Source: Serratia odorifera (GTDB lineage: Bacteria > Pseudomonadota > Gammaproteobacteria > Enterobacterales > Enterobacteriaceae). From it: 64,000 nucleotides of DNA. Below are positions 25,646 through 34,555 of the stretch, piece after piece; the stretch's first letter is position 1; each line of letters opens with the position of its first letter. Location of the stretch: positions 1,984,001 to 2,048,000 of the forward strand of contig NZ_LR134117.1 of the NCBI RefSeq assembly GCF_900635445.1, written 5' to 3'. The position numbers and the translations under genes are program-made. The notes beneath the pieces are model-generated. The model ran no database searches and was not told where the DNA came from. It worked only from the letters and a program-made list of their open reading frames with translations.

Positions 25646-26260
25646 ATGCGTATGCCTATTTTAATTCCGGAAATTAAAACCATCCGATTGTATGGTGTGC
25701 TGGGTGCCAGGTTCGGTCGTGAGCACCGTATTGCCGTGGATAGCCCCGTTGAGGCAATAAAAGCTTTATCAACTATTATCCCAGGGTTTCAACAGTTTTT
25801 ACTTAAAAGTAAAGAACAAGGCCTCACATATGCGGTATTCGAAGGGAAGCGGAATCTCGTAAAAGAAGATTTGTTTTTAAACTCCAACGGAGCGGATATT
25901 AGAATCGCACCAGTTGTCATTGGCAGCAAAAAAGCTGGGGTATTTCAAACCATTTTAGGGGCTGTGATGGTAGTTGTTGGTGTTGCAATCAGCTATTTCA
26001 GCGCAGGGACAATGTCAGCCTTTGGTGCTCAGTTGGCATGGGCTGGCGGGGCAATGATGCTTGGTGGTGTGATTCAAATGCTTTCCCCTATGCAGGGTGG
26101 GCTCGCATCGCGGCAGGACCCAGATAACAAACCGTCCTACGCCTTTGGTGGCCCAGTAAACACCATTGCTCAGGGTAATCCAGTACCAATCCTATATGGG
26201 AAGCGTCGTATAGGTGGCGCTATCATCTCCGCTGGCATCTACGCAGAAGACCAGCAGTAA
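25646..26260 (+). CDS. tail assembly protein I
   Basis: Required for assembly of the tail tip in lambda. About 204 residues. The start is uncertain: ATG 25646 and 25652 and TTG 25640 are in frame and none has a clear ribosome site. The pattern is IKTIRLYGVLGARFGREHRIAV, a central hydrophobic segment (ILGAVMVVVGVAISYF, about 109-125) and the C-terminal YAFGGPVNTIAQGNPVPILYG, all typical of I. Confidence 0.85.
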   Translation: MRMPILIPEIKTIRLYGVLGARFGREHRIAVDSPVEAIKALSTIIPGFQQFLLKSKEQGLTYAVFEGKRNLVKEDLFLNSNGADIRIAPVVIGSKKAGVFQTILGAVMVVVGVAISYFSAGTMSAFGAQLAWAGGAMMLGGVIQMLSPMQGGLASRQDPDNKPSYAFGGPVNTIAQGNPVPILYGKRRIGGAIISAGIYAEDQQ

Positions 26261-26280
26261 TAAGCACGCTGATTAACAGA

Positions 26281-26302
26281 ACCCGCTCCGGCGGGTTTTT
26301 TT
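26281..26302 (+). terminator. terminator before the J gene
   Basis: ACCCGC/GCGGGT stem with a four-base loop and seven T. It lies between I and J and is part of a repeated terminator-plus-ribosome-site module (see the second copy at 31774). Confidence 0.7.
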
Positions 26303-26316
26303 ACGCCTGGAGAAAA
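26291..26316 (+). repeat. terminator/RBS boundary module, copy 1
   Basis: Twenty-six bases covering the right half of the terminator and the GGAGAAAA ribosome site of J. It differs at one position from 31774-31799, which precedes the tail-fibre N-domain gene. Confidence 0.7.
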
Positions 26317-26318
26317 GA

Positions 26319-29300
26319 ATGCACGTTATTGAAGGCCGCAAAGGGGGCAGTAGCAGCCCGAGCACCCCGACAGAATCACCTGATTCTTTGCAGTCCACCT
26401 CCTACGCAAAAATACTTCTGGCGCTAGGTGAGGGCGAGCTTGGCGGTTCTCTCGATGGAACACGAATTTTCCTCGACGGCACGCCAATTCTTTCCGCCGA
26501 TGGGAACGAAAACTTCCCCGGCGTTCGCTGGGAGTTTCGACCTGGTACGCCGCATCAGGATTATATTCCCGGCATGCCGGACGTAGAGAATGAAATTACT
26601 GTCAGCACCGAACTAACCAGCGATAGAGATTGGGTTCGCTCGGTGACGAATACACAACTTTCAGCAGTACGGCTTCGCTTTTCTTGGGCCCAGTTGCAGC
26701 AGCAGCAAGATAACGGGGATGTAGTCGGGTACCGCATCGAGTATGCAATTGACGTTGCCACTGATGGTGGCGCTTATCAAGAGGTGTTGCGCACGGCTGT
26801 TGATGGCAAAACGACGACCAAATATGAGCGCAGTCACCGCATCGATCTGCCGGTGACCACAACAGGGTGGCAAGTGCGTGTCCGTCGCCTGACACCAAAC
26901 AGCACCAGTAACCGGGTTGCCGATAAAATGGTTGTCGAAGCCATTACGGAGACGATCGACGCCAAGTTACGTTACCCGGAAACAGCGCTGCTGTTTATCC
27001 AGTTCGATGCGAAACAGTTTCCTAATATCCCGCAAGTTTCCTGTGAGCCAAAAGGCAGAGTTATCCGCGTGCCATCGAATTACAACCCGGAGACACGGGA
27101 ATATACCGGGGTGTGGGACGGGACATTTAAAACGGCATGGACGAACAATCCCGCATGGATAACGTATGACCTGATGATAAATGATCGATTCTCGATCGGA
27201 ACTCGGGTTAAGGCGGAAAATCTGTCGCTGACAAAATGGGACTTGTATCAGATCGGGCAGTACTGCGATCAGTTAGTGCCTGATGGCCGGGGCGGTGATG
27301 GGAAAGAGCCACGTTTTCTTTGTGATGTTTATATCCAGTCACAAGAGGATGCCTGGAATGTATTACGTGACATTGCGTCCATTTATCGCGGCTCTACCTT
27401 TTGGGCAAATAACGGTATGAATGCCCATGCTGACATGCCCGCAGATGTTAAATACATCTTCACCCGTGCCAACGTGAAAGATGGCAAGTTTACCTATGCC
27501 AGCGCCAGCGAGAAAACGCATTACAGCACCTGTATGGTGAGCTGGAGCGACCCGGCAAACGGTTATCAAGATGCGATAGAGCCAGTAGCAGAACAATCAC
27601 TGATCCGCCGCTATGGCATCAAACAGGCCGATCTGACCGCTATTGGATGTATTCGAAAGTCTGAAGGTATCCGCCGTGGGAAATGGTTGCTTCATACCAA
27701 CGACAAAGATCGTCTGGTGTCATTTACCGTGGGGCTTGATGGTAAAGTGCCGCTCCCTGGTTGGATTATCGCAGTTGCGGATGAAATGCTTGCAGGGCGC
27801 TCACTCGGTGGTCGTATCAGCTCCGTAGATGGTCGCAATATCATGCTTGACCGCGTCGCCTCAGCAGCTGTTGGCGAACGTTTGATTTTGAACCTGCCGA
27901 GCGGGAAAGCGGAGGGGCGAACGATTGCGGCGGTATCGGGTAAAACCGTAACTGTTACCACTGCGTATTCTGAGACGCCAGTTGCCGAGGCTGTGTGGGC
28001 GGTTGATGCTTCTGACTTGGCGCTGCAGCAGTACCGCGTAACAGGTATTAAAGAAAGCGATGATGGAGCATCGTTCGATATTACCGCCGTAGAACATGAC
28101 CCGAATAAATACGCGAAAATTGATACTGGAGCACGTATCGAAGACCCACCAATCAGTGTTATTCCGCCGGGCGTGCAACCGCCGCCAAAGAATGTTGCTA
28201 TTAGCAGTTTTTTTTCGGTGGATCAGGGGATCGCCATCACCACGCTGCGTGTTGTCTGGGAGCCGGCAGAAAGTGCCATTGCCTATGAGGCGGAGTGGCG
28301 GCGTGATAATGGCAACTGGATACCGGCGGCCAGAACGTCAACGCAGGGCTTTGAGGTGCCTGGGATTTATGCCGGTCGATATCAGGCTCGTGTACGTGCC
28401 ATTAACGCGGCGGAGATTTCCAGCGTATGGGCAAACGCCCCTGAAACCGTACTGAAAGGGAAGGAGGGTAAGCCGCCGAAGCCTGTCGGGTTTACTGCCT
28501 CGCCGTTGTTGTGGGGCATTCAGCTTGATTGGGGATTCCCGGCCGGCGCAGAAGACACGCTGAAAACCGAAATCCAATACGCTATATCGCAAGATGGGCA
28601 GGATGCTTTATTGCTTGCTGATGTCCCTTATCCGCAACGCAGCTACATAATGACGGGGCTAAAAGCAGGACAAGTGTTTTGGTTCCGTGCCCGTCTACAA
28701 GACAAGACAGGCAACCAGGGCGACTGGATTGAGTGGGTGCAGGGACAGGCAAATGCGAATGCCGGGGATTACCTGGAGGGGATCGGCGATGGCTTCCTGA
28801 CGGATAAGGACGGCGAGCGCCTTACGGGTGACATCGATACCAACATTGAAGCCATCATTCAGAATGCGCTGGCCAACAATGCAACCGTCGATCATCAGTG
28901 GGCGCAATACGGTGAGGTGCGTGCTGATATTCTTGTCGTGAAAACCACAATCGCTCAGGTCGATAATGCACTGGCTGAAATGTCTACGCAGGTGCAGGCA
29001 CAGATTGGCGATATGGTTGCGGTTTTGGAAGACAAACTGACGGCAACAGTTGATGCCGACGGCGCGACAGCCATTCATACGTTGAAAGCCGGCGTGCGGG
29101 TGAATGGCGTGTTCTACAATGCGGGAATGTCGATCGCTGTGCTTGCCGAGGCCGGAAAGCCGGTGGTGACGCGCGTAGGATTCAATGCCAATCAGTTCGT
29201 GTTAATGAGCGGTAGCGGGGATCACCAATACTCACCGTTTGCCGTTATTGATGGGCAGGTATTTATTGACAGTGCTTTTATCAAAGACGGCACAATCGAT

Positions 29301-29495
29301 AACGCAAAAATCGGCAATTATATTCAGTCCAATGATTATGCCGATAATGCCCGTGGCTGGCGCATTGATAAGTCGGGCGGGATTTCGATCAATGGTTCGG
29401 TCAGTGGGCAGGGGCGTATGAAAATAGATAATCTGGCGATACGCATTTTCGATGACGTTGGCACAGAGAGAATAACGCTGGGGTATTTAGGATGA
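26319..29495 (+). CDS. tail tip host-specificity protein J
   Basis: The central tip protein that binds the host receptor. 1058 residues, with the usual J plan: Gly/Ser/Pro-rich start (EGRKGGSSSPSTPTESPDSLQ), ILLALGEGELGG, fibronectin-like domains around residues 610-800 (e.g. TTLRVVWEPAESAIAYEAEWR) and a C-terminal region with VIDGQVFIDSAFIKDGTIDNAKIG. Host range is normally set by the C-terminal end. The start has GGAGAAAA upstream. Intact. The stop overlaps the next gene. Confidence 0.92.
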   Translation: MHVIEGRKGGSSSPSTPTESPDSLQSTSYAKILLALGEGELGGSLDGTRIFLDGTPILSADGNENFPGVRWEFRPGTPHQDYIPGMPDVENEITVSTELTSDRDWVRSVTNTQLSAVRLRFSWAQLQQQQDNGDVVGYRIEYAIDVATDGGAYQEVLRTAVDGKTTTKYERSHRIDLPVTTTGWQVRVRRLTPNSTSNRVADKMVVEAITETIDAKLRYPETALLFIQFDAKQFPNIPQVSCEPKGRVIRVPSNYNPETREYTGVWDGTFKTAWTNNPAWITYDLMINDRFSIGTRVKAENLSLTKWDLYQIGQYCDQLVPDGRGGDGKEPRFLCDVYIQSQEDAWNVLRDIASIYRGSTFWANNGMNAHADMPADVKYIFTRANVKDGKFTYASASEKTHYSTCMVSWSDPANGYQDAIEPVAEQSLIRRYGIKQADLTAIGCIRKSEGIRRGKWLLHTNDKDRLVSFTVGLDGKVPLPGWIIAVADEMLAGRSLGGRISSVDGRNIMLDRVASAAVGERLILNLPSGKAEGRTIAAVSGKTVTVTTAYSETPVAEAVWAVDASDLALQQYRVTGIKESDDGASFDITAVEHDPNKYAKIDTGARIEDPPISVIPPGVQPPPKNVAISSFFSVDQGIAITTLRVVWEPAESAIAYEAEWRRDNGNWIPAARTSTQGFEVPGIYAGRYQARVRAINAAEISSVWANAPETVLKGKEGKPPKPVGFTASPLLWGIQLDWGFPAGAEDTLKTEIQYAISQDGQDALLLADVPYPQRSYIMTGLKAGQVFWFRARLQDKTGNQGDWIEWVQGQANANAGDYLEGIGDGFLTDKDGERLTGDIDTNIEAIIQNALANNATVDHQWAQYGEVRADILVVKTTIAQVDNALAEMSTQVQAQIGDMVAVLEDKLTATVDADGATAIHTLKAGVRVNGVFYNAGMSIAVLAEAGKPVVTRVGFNANQFVLMSGSGDHQYSPFAVIDGQVFIDSAFIKDGTIDNAKIGNYIQSNDYADNARGWRIDKSGGISINGSVSGQGRMKIDNLAIRIFDDVGTERITLGYLG

Positions 29496-30464
29496 CATAC
29501 GGTTTCCGATTAAACGCAGGAGGAAAGAAGCCGATTGATATAACGCAGGTCACCTACGGTTCTGCGTTATATTTTGGCAGGCCTGAACGGCCCGACCCGC
29601 TCAACCCGCGCCTATTTTGCCCTATCGACTGGTCAGGCTTTAACCCGAACACGGCAAAAATAGGCATTCATTCCGGGGCGGATCGCTTCGATTGGGGAGG
29701 GGATGTCAGCATTACAGCCGATGGCTTGTGGCTGGAGCAGCCCATCAACTACACAACTGATAGCGAAACGCCCACCGGTTTACCGTGGTGCAGCGTGATA
29801 GTGACCGCATTGCCTGCCGCTACGGGTGATGCCTATGGCTTGAGGATATCTAACCCGAACGGGGTTAGCCCCTTGCTGATACCCACGCGTGCCATTCAGG
29901 TTCTTTCGTATGCAACGGTGATTGCCGGGAATATCGGTAGTTTTGACATCCCCCGGCATCCAGACCAGCGACATTATTTTTGTTGGTGCAACTGTGCCAG
30001 GGCAGACCTTCAGCTGTATCCGTGGGATGTCCCGGTACAACCAGAACACGCTGAGCTTTGTGGGGGACACTAACGGGGTGCGGATATTGGCGTTTCGTAA
30101 TGTGGGTGCGGCGCGTGTGGGCGGGTATGGGATCAGGATTGTTAATCTGGCCGGCAGCATATCGATTTCTGATGCGCAACCGCCGCTGATCCTCACGGAT
30201 ACATTCGGGGATTACACGCACAGCCTGCCGTATCGAGTGGGATTTACCCCAGTCATCACCGGTACGGCTGGTTGGTATTCCGGCGCTCGCTGGAGAAAGT
30301 CAACGTGGGGCATATCGTCAACGGCTGATAATTCGACGTCCGGAATTTGGGAGGCGGAGCACTGGCGAGAAGATGCTGTTTATGCTGACGGGAACTACCG
30401 CTGCCGCTCCGTTATTAACTGCATCGATATCGATATGTATCCAGAACATTTTGGCGGCGGTTGA
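29492..30464 (+). pseudogene. tail-associated protein after J, one frameshift
   Basis: The first frame (29492-30073) starts MTYGFRLNAGGKKPID, and the second (to 30464) continues it; one extra C in the run at about 29949-29953 separates SFDIP from GIQTSDIIFVG. The restored protein has about 323 residues, mostly beta strands, with ARVGGYGIRIVNLAG and a C-terminal Trp-rich part. Similar proteins follow J in other lambdoid phages (DUF6453-like is my best guess, not certain). It probably decorates the tip or is a short fibre. Confidence 0.6.
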
Positions 30465-30509
30465 TAAACGACAAAGTTTGCAGGCACCCTCTCTATTTAC
30501 CCTCTCTAT

Positions 30510-30533
30510 AACCTCGCCGTTGCGAGGTTTTTT
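30510..30533 (+). terminator. terminator before the tail-fibre gene
   Basis: AACCTCG, loop, CGAGGTT and further T. Confidence 0.65.
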
Positions 30534-30555
30534 ATTGCCAAAACAGGAGCATATG

Positions 30556-31747
30556 ATGCCAGCAGGCACGATAACGTTAACGAATAATTCAGCGGTAGTC
30601 GCAGGCGCTGGCACGGCATTCGATAACGAGCTGAAAGCCGGTGACATGATTGTGAGCGTGGTCGGTGGTGTCACTTATACGCTGCCGGTCAAGTCTGTAG
30701 ACAGTGCCACCAAAGCCACACTGATTAAAGCCTACGATGGCCCAACACAAGCCGGCGCGGCGTGGTCCGCCGTACCGCGTGAGACGCTTAATGCAATCAC
30801 CGCACAACTAGCCGCAGAGACAGCGAAGGCGTTGCGCGGCATGAATTACGATAAACAGAACTGGCAGCAGATATTTAGCGCCCCCGGCGAGGCGACAATA
30901 CGCCTCCCAGATGGCAGTGAGTTCACCGGCCCGACATGGAACAGTTTCACTACGGCATTAAATCTCAAAGCTGAACAGAAAACCGTTGATGATTTGTCGG
31001 CTGAGGTGGATAAAAAAGCCGATGCGGATAGCGTGGTGAAGCGGGGGGATTATGGCCTGGGGTTATCTTCTGGGGGCGAAAATATTCTCAACAAGCAGTC
31101 AGGATACGTTGCTGGGTAACATCGGTGCTACGACAGGGCTGATAGCCATGCGCAATAACGCGGCCATCCCGGCACCCTGGGACATTGCTGATAACTCGCC
31201 GGCACTGTTCTGGCGCACGGGGGATACGTTTGCGCTTTTCTGTGCTGGCTGGGACTCTGGCAACATTAAAATTCTGACGGGGAATTTAACCGGCGGCTGG
31301 CGTCAGTCAGTCACGCTCTGGAATTCACGAAACACGACAGTGGACGGAAACGGGTTTATCAAAAAAGCCTCTCCGATCGCCCGGTTGGCTGGCTCACCGG
31401 CAGACATGTCCGCTGATTATCTCGATGGATTTACGTTGGCCGGCAGCGTCGCCGTCAATGATGAAGCGACTGGCGTACAGGCTGAACGTATCTCAACCGG
31501 TGTTTATCGCATTACCGGCTCTCTGGGGTTGGCTAACGAGGGCTGGACTATTGAAGTGCCGCAGGACGTCAACGGCAACCGTCTTTGCTTTGTGGCCACG
31601 GACACGGCACCAGACGGCACAATCACTGTGACTGTGAGCCAGCGTCGGTTTGATATCGATAGCGCAATGATTGTGGCCGGCGCACCGATGGATATTCCTG
31701 TCGAACGGTGGATCGACTTTCGATTAGAAATGCCTGACAAAAAATAA
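30556..31747 (+). pseudogene. side tail fibre-like protein, one frameshift
   Basis: Start at ATG 30556 (or 30553), with AGGAG six bases upstream. The N-terminal domain (ITLTNNSAVVAGAGTAFDNELKAGD) is the usual adaptor of phage fibre proteins, followed by a coiled coil (DDLSAEVDKKADADSVVKRGDYGLG). At about 31090 the frame breaks; one base fewer joins GGENIL to TSSQDTLLGN and the fibre continues to 31747 with a C-terminal beta-rich domain ending RWIDFRLEMPDKK. About 396 residues restored. Likely receptor-binding. Confidence 0.7.
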
Positions 31748-31761
31748 GATTAATTTAGATG

Positions 31762-31785
31762 ACCCGCCCTTGAGCGGGTTTTTTT
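31762..31785 (+). terminator. terminator before the fibre N-domain/Tfa gene
   Basis: ACCCGC with GCGGGT and seven T, almost the same as the one before J. Confidence 0.7.
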
Positions 31786-31799
31786 ATGCCTGGAGAAAA
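31774..31799 (+). repeat. terminator/RBS boundary module, copy 2
   Basis: Matches 26291-26316 at 25 of 26 bases. It ends in the GGAGAAAA ribosome site of the gene at 31801. Confidence 0.7.
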
Positions 31800-31800
31800 T

Positions 31801-32435
31801 ATGGCTGTATTAATCAGCGGTAAATTGATTGGTCCAAATGGCGATCCGCGCTCCGGTGTAACCATTATGCTGACAGCGGTCAAGACATCATCGGCAGTAG
31901 TTCATCTTGCGCCATCAAGCTCCACAACTGGCCCAGAAGCGTTTGTTCCGTCTAAGCCAGGCGGCCACCAGAACCCAAACGGGAGTCGTTGGTTAGGCCA
32001 GCAGATTGGCAAAGTTCTACATCATATTGCCGATCGTCGGCAGGACGGGTATGTGTTGCAAAAAAACTTTGGGCGTAACATGCTGAAAGTGGTGTATGGC
32101 GGGAGCGGGGTCGTTGTTCAGGCCAGCGATGATGCCAGTACGCTGTGGCCCGTTGGCGCCTCTGTGGCTGAAATCCCGACGGAGCAAATCCCGAAGGGGT
32201 TCAGCCTGCCGCTGAGGGGGGGGGTGACTGGCAATACAACGGTAAGCGCATCGTGCCACGGGTCTATACGACAGAGGAGCAGCAAAAGAGGGCGGAGCAG
32301 AAAAAACAGGCGCTGATGAAGGAGGCGGAGGCGATAATCGCGCCGCTGTCCAGGGCTGTGCGTCTCGGTATGGCCAGCGACAAGGAGAAAGGCAGGCTGG
32401 AGGCCTGGGAGCGCTATAGTGTGCTGCTGACCTAA
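31801..32435 (+). pseudogene. fibre N-terminal domain joined to tail-fibre assembly (Tfa) protein, frameshifted
   Basis: The first 40 residues (MAVLISGKLIGPNGDPRSGVT) are the N-terminal adaptor of lambdoid tail fibres. Without the long fibre shaft the frame passes through a short unrelated stretch (residues about 47-80) into Tfa-like sequence beginning YVLQKNFGRNMLKVVYGGSG. At 32216-32224 a nine-G run breaks the frame; seven or ten G would join it to WQYNGKRIVP and the helical Tfa end (EEQQKRAEQKKQALM, MASDKEKGRLEAWERYSVLLT). It looks like a fibre gene whose middle was deleted, fused to tfa. Tfa chaperones fibre folding. Confidence 0.6.
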
Positions 32436-32549
32436 AAGCCACAAGTGAAATATTGCTCGAAGTGAAATCTGCTGCCCCGTCGCTAGTATCCTGGGGTTTA
32501 GCATGGTTGGGATCGGTATGGGGCAGCTCTTTTATGGCTAGTGCTTCCC

Positions 32550-33206
32550 TCAGGAATGGGAAACGGTAATGATGAAGTCGTCGTCATCACGCTCAACAGA
32601 TATGGCCTTTAAATTAAATGCGTCAATAATTCGCTTGGTTGATTTTCCATTGGCTGTGAATTTGAAAAAAACATCATACAACTCCTGTCCACGCAATCCT
32701 TCTGTTAAAGCAAGAGTGTTCTCGTTAGTCACGCTGTCACGAATTATTGTATCCGGCATACCATTAAAATGACATGCTTTGGAAACCCTATCGTATTGAT
32801 ATACAACAATATCACTCATATAGATGGGTTCGGCAGGATCTCTCTCATTATTCCTAAACTCCCAAGTCTTCGATTGGTACTTGTTTGTGAATACGGAATC
32901 AGAATTAACCCCGTAAGAGCTAATTATATTTCCAGCCATTTCGTGCTGGAAGTTATCATGAATATATTGCATCTTTTCTTCATGCGACATTGATTGTGTT
33001 TTTTGTTGTTGTTTTTTCTGTTGAGTGGGCTCACCAGAGTCTATATCAGTTTTTTGTGCCAGGGCGTATTTTGTTTTTAAAATATTATCTATCTTGACGC
33101 TTGGTTTAGTTAAGGGGGGTTGCTCAAAAGCTTCATCATCAGACTCCTTCCTGTTGATATTGGTGTGTGATTTTTTATCGGTCATCGTTAGTAACTTATT
33201 TGGCAT
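32550..33206 (-). CDS. hypothetical prophage cargo protein, 218 residues
   Basis: Second gene of an AT-rich minus-strand pair. Start ATG 33206 has GAGAGGA seven bases upstream. The N-terminal 80 residues are hydrophilic and low in predicted order (MPNKLLTMTDKKSHTNINRK; a Gln/Lys-rich stretch QQKKQQQKTQ near 65-75). From about residue 75 a compact domain is likely: MSHEEKMQYIHDNFQHEMAG, then SDIVVYQYDRVSKACHFNG and a C-terminal strand pair (AISVERDDDDFIITV). No signal peptide, membrane helix or known motif. I do not recognise it. A disordered N-terminus before a folded domain occurs in secreted effectors, but also elsewhere. Confidence 0.6.
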   Translation of the reverse strand: MPNKLLTMTDKKSHTNINRKESDDEAFEQPPLTKPSVKIDNILKTKYALAQKTDIDSGEPTQQKKQQQKTQSMSHEEKMQYIHDNFQHEMAGNIISSYGVNSDSVFTNKYQSKTWEFRNNERDPAEPIYMSDIVVYQYDRVSKACHFNGMPDTIIRDSVTNENTLALTEGLRGQELYDVFFKFTANGKSTKRIIDAFNLKAISVERDDDDFIITVSHS

Positions 33207-33369
33207 GCTATTATCCTCTCTATTGATATTTCATATAACCAAGTCTTATTGGCTCATTAAATGTTGCAGTTTGTGTCTATTGATTATGGTTTTTCCATTT
33301 ATAAACGTGGTTAACGATGATGTCTGCAAGATTACCAGTGAATGGTGGAAGCTGCTAATGGGCCATTTT

Positions 33370-33767
33370 TTAGCGTAATAGCTTTGGCTTGGTTATTTTT
33401 GTTGTTATTATTTCTCCTGACTTACCCCTAGTGGTTAAATCGTCATCACTAACAGATAATACTGCCCCTTGGATTCTAAGTATATCTTGGACTATGGTTT
33501 TATTTATTTTATCCTGCGATGTTGAATGGTAGTTTTCGGAGTTATGTAAGTAGTCTAATGTCAGGCGCGTCAACAGTGCATCTGGGCCCAAGACGCGGTT
33601 AGCTTTTGCTGCTACTTGCCCTGTTTTTAATCGTTCGAGTGATGTGTGTGGGGCTGATACGATTTTTGAAATGATTCCAGCAATCTGCTGCTGTTGGGTT
33701 TGCTGGGGGGGGGCATACTACTCATGTTAAAATGATGAGAGTTTTTATCAAGCTTACTTGCTTTCAT
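33370..33767 (-). pseudogene. hypothetical prophage cargo protein, first gene of the pair, frameshifted in a C9 run
   Basis: Start at ATG 33767 with AAGGA seven bases upstream. The protein begins MKASKLDKNSHHFNMSSM, then meets nine C (nine G at 33705-33713 on the plus strand), which break the frame; ten or seven would give PPQQTQQQQIAGIISKIVSAP and the rest to KPKLLR, about 132 residues. The C-terminal half is helical (DALLTRLTLDYLHNSENYH). The Gln-rich segment recalls that of the following gene. Function unknown. Confidence 0.5.
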
Positions 33768-33813
33768 ACACATTCCTTTTTGAAATCATTTGGTTGCAAG
33801 AATTCTTGTTTGA

Positions 33814-33842
33814 TTATTATCTTTAACATTGACGAATCTTAA
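33814..33842 (-). promoter_or_regulatory. promoter of the minus-strand cargo pair
   Basis: On the minus strand TTAAGA (33842-33837) and TAATAA (33819-33814) with a 17-base spacer, 47 bases before the ATG at 33767. The 33843-33996 gap holds nothing else that I can see. Confidence 0.45.
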
Positions 33843-33996
33843 TATCTATCATCCGATAACTGTATCAGTAAATATAAACAAGAAGATGCGTAATTTCCAC
33901 TGTGGTGGTGATTATGGTTGGTGGCTAAAATCTGCATTCCCAATGTCGGCCTCGTAATGTTCGTATGGGTTGAATATCGGCAGGGGCAGCGCCATT

Positions 33997-34236
33997 TTAT
34001 GGCTGAAACCAGTCATCCGCACTTTCCCACGTTTCCTGCAAAATTTCCTCGATATCCTCTCTGTCCGCCGGCGTGCCGTTTCGGACTGATAAGCCATCCA
34101 TACCAGCCGGGCGAACTGTGGCCTCGATATCAGAGAATTTGCGTTGTAGTCGTTTGTTCAACTCGATAGCCAGCGCCGAGGCTGCGCCTTTAGGTAGCGT
34201 CTTTTTGCGATCGATAGTCACTTCAACGTAAATCAT
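33997..34236 (-). CDS. DinI-like SOS modulator
   Basis: DinI binds RecA filaments and tunes the SOS response. The 79-residue product matches the family along its length: MIYVEVTIDRK at the start, ELNKRLQRKFSD in the middle and the C-terminal helix EEILQETWESADDWF, which mimics DNA with its acidic face. It is the second gene after a LexA box at 34535. Here it may control prophage induction through RecA. Confidence 0.9.
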   Translation of the reverse strand: MIYVEVTIDRKKTLPKGAASALAIELNKRLQRKFSDIEATVRPAGMDGLSVRNGTPADREDIEEILQETWESADDWFQP

Positions 34237-34243
34237 ACACGCC

Positions 34244-34510
34244 TCACATGATGATTGGGTGGTCTACGGATTCTTCAATGCCAGATTCGATGTAATCGAT
34301 ACGTTTTTGCAGTTCGTGCATAAGTCTCTTGGCTACGCTGAGCTTGATCATTACGTCTTGGTCAGCATAACGAGGCGCGTTTTCAACGCCAAGATATGTA
34401 AGGGTATCTACAAATGATGACCTTAGAATAATGAGGCTACCCTTGGCGCTATGGTCCATCTGGAATGTGGTTAATTCGCGCATACCGCCGATTTCGTCTT
34501 GAGGTTTCAT
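34244..34510 (-). CDS. hypothetical SOS-operon protein, 88 residues
   Basis: First gene after the LexA box, ending eight bases before dinI. The sequence has a strand-rich N-terminal half (TTFQMDHSAKGSLIILRSSF) and a helix with a late IESG motif (LMHELQKRIDYIESGIEE). That recalls BssS-type small proteins, weakly. It has no signal or membrane segment. Its place with dinI suggests a role under DNA damage. Confidence 0.55.
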   Translation of the reverse strand: MKPQDEIGGMRELTTFQMDHSAKGSLIILRSSFVDTLTYLGVENAPRYADQDVMIKLSVAKRLMHELQKRIDYIESGIEESVDHPIIM

Positions 34511-34534
34511 GTCGCTGGCCCGATAGATAACGTA

Positions 34535-34550
34535 CTGTTTATTTGTACAG
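34535..34550 (-). promoter_or_regulatory. LexA (SOS) box of the dinI operon
   Basis: CTGT-N8-ACAG with TTATTTGT between, a full match to the core consensus. It lies 25 bases before the ATG of the 88-residue gene and just after the integrase stop, so the dinI operon should be induced by DNA damage. Confidence 0.8.
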
Positions 34551-34555
34551 GTTAA

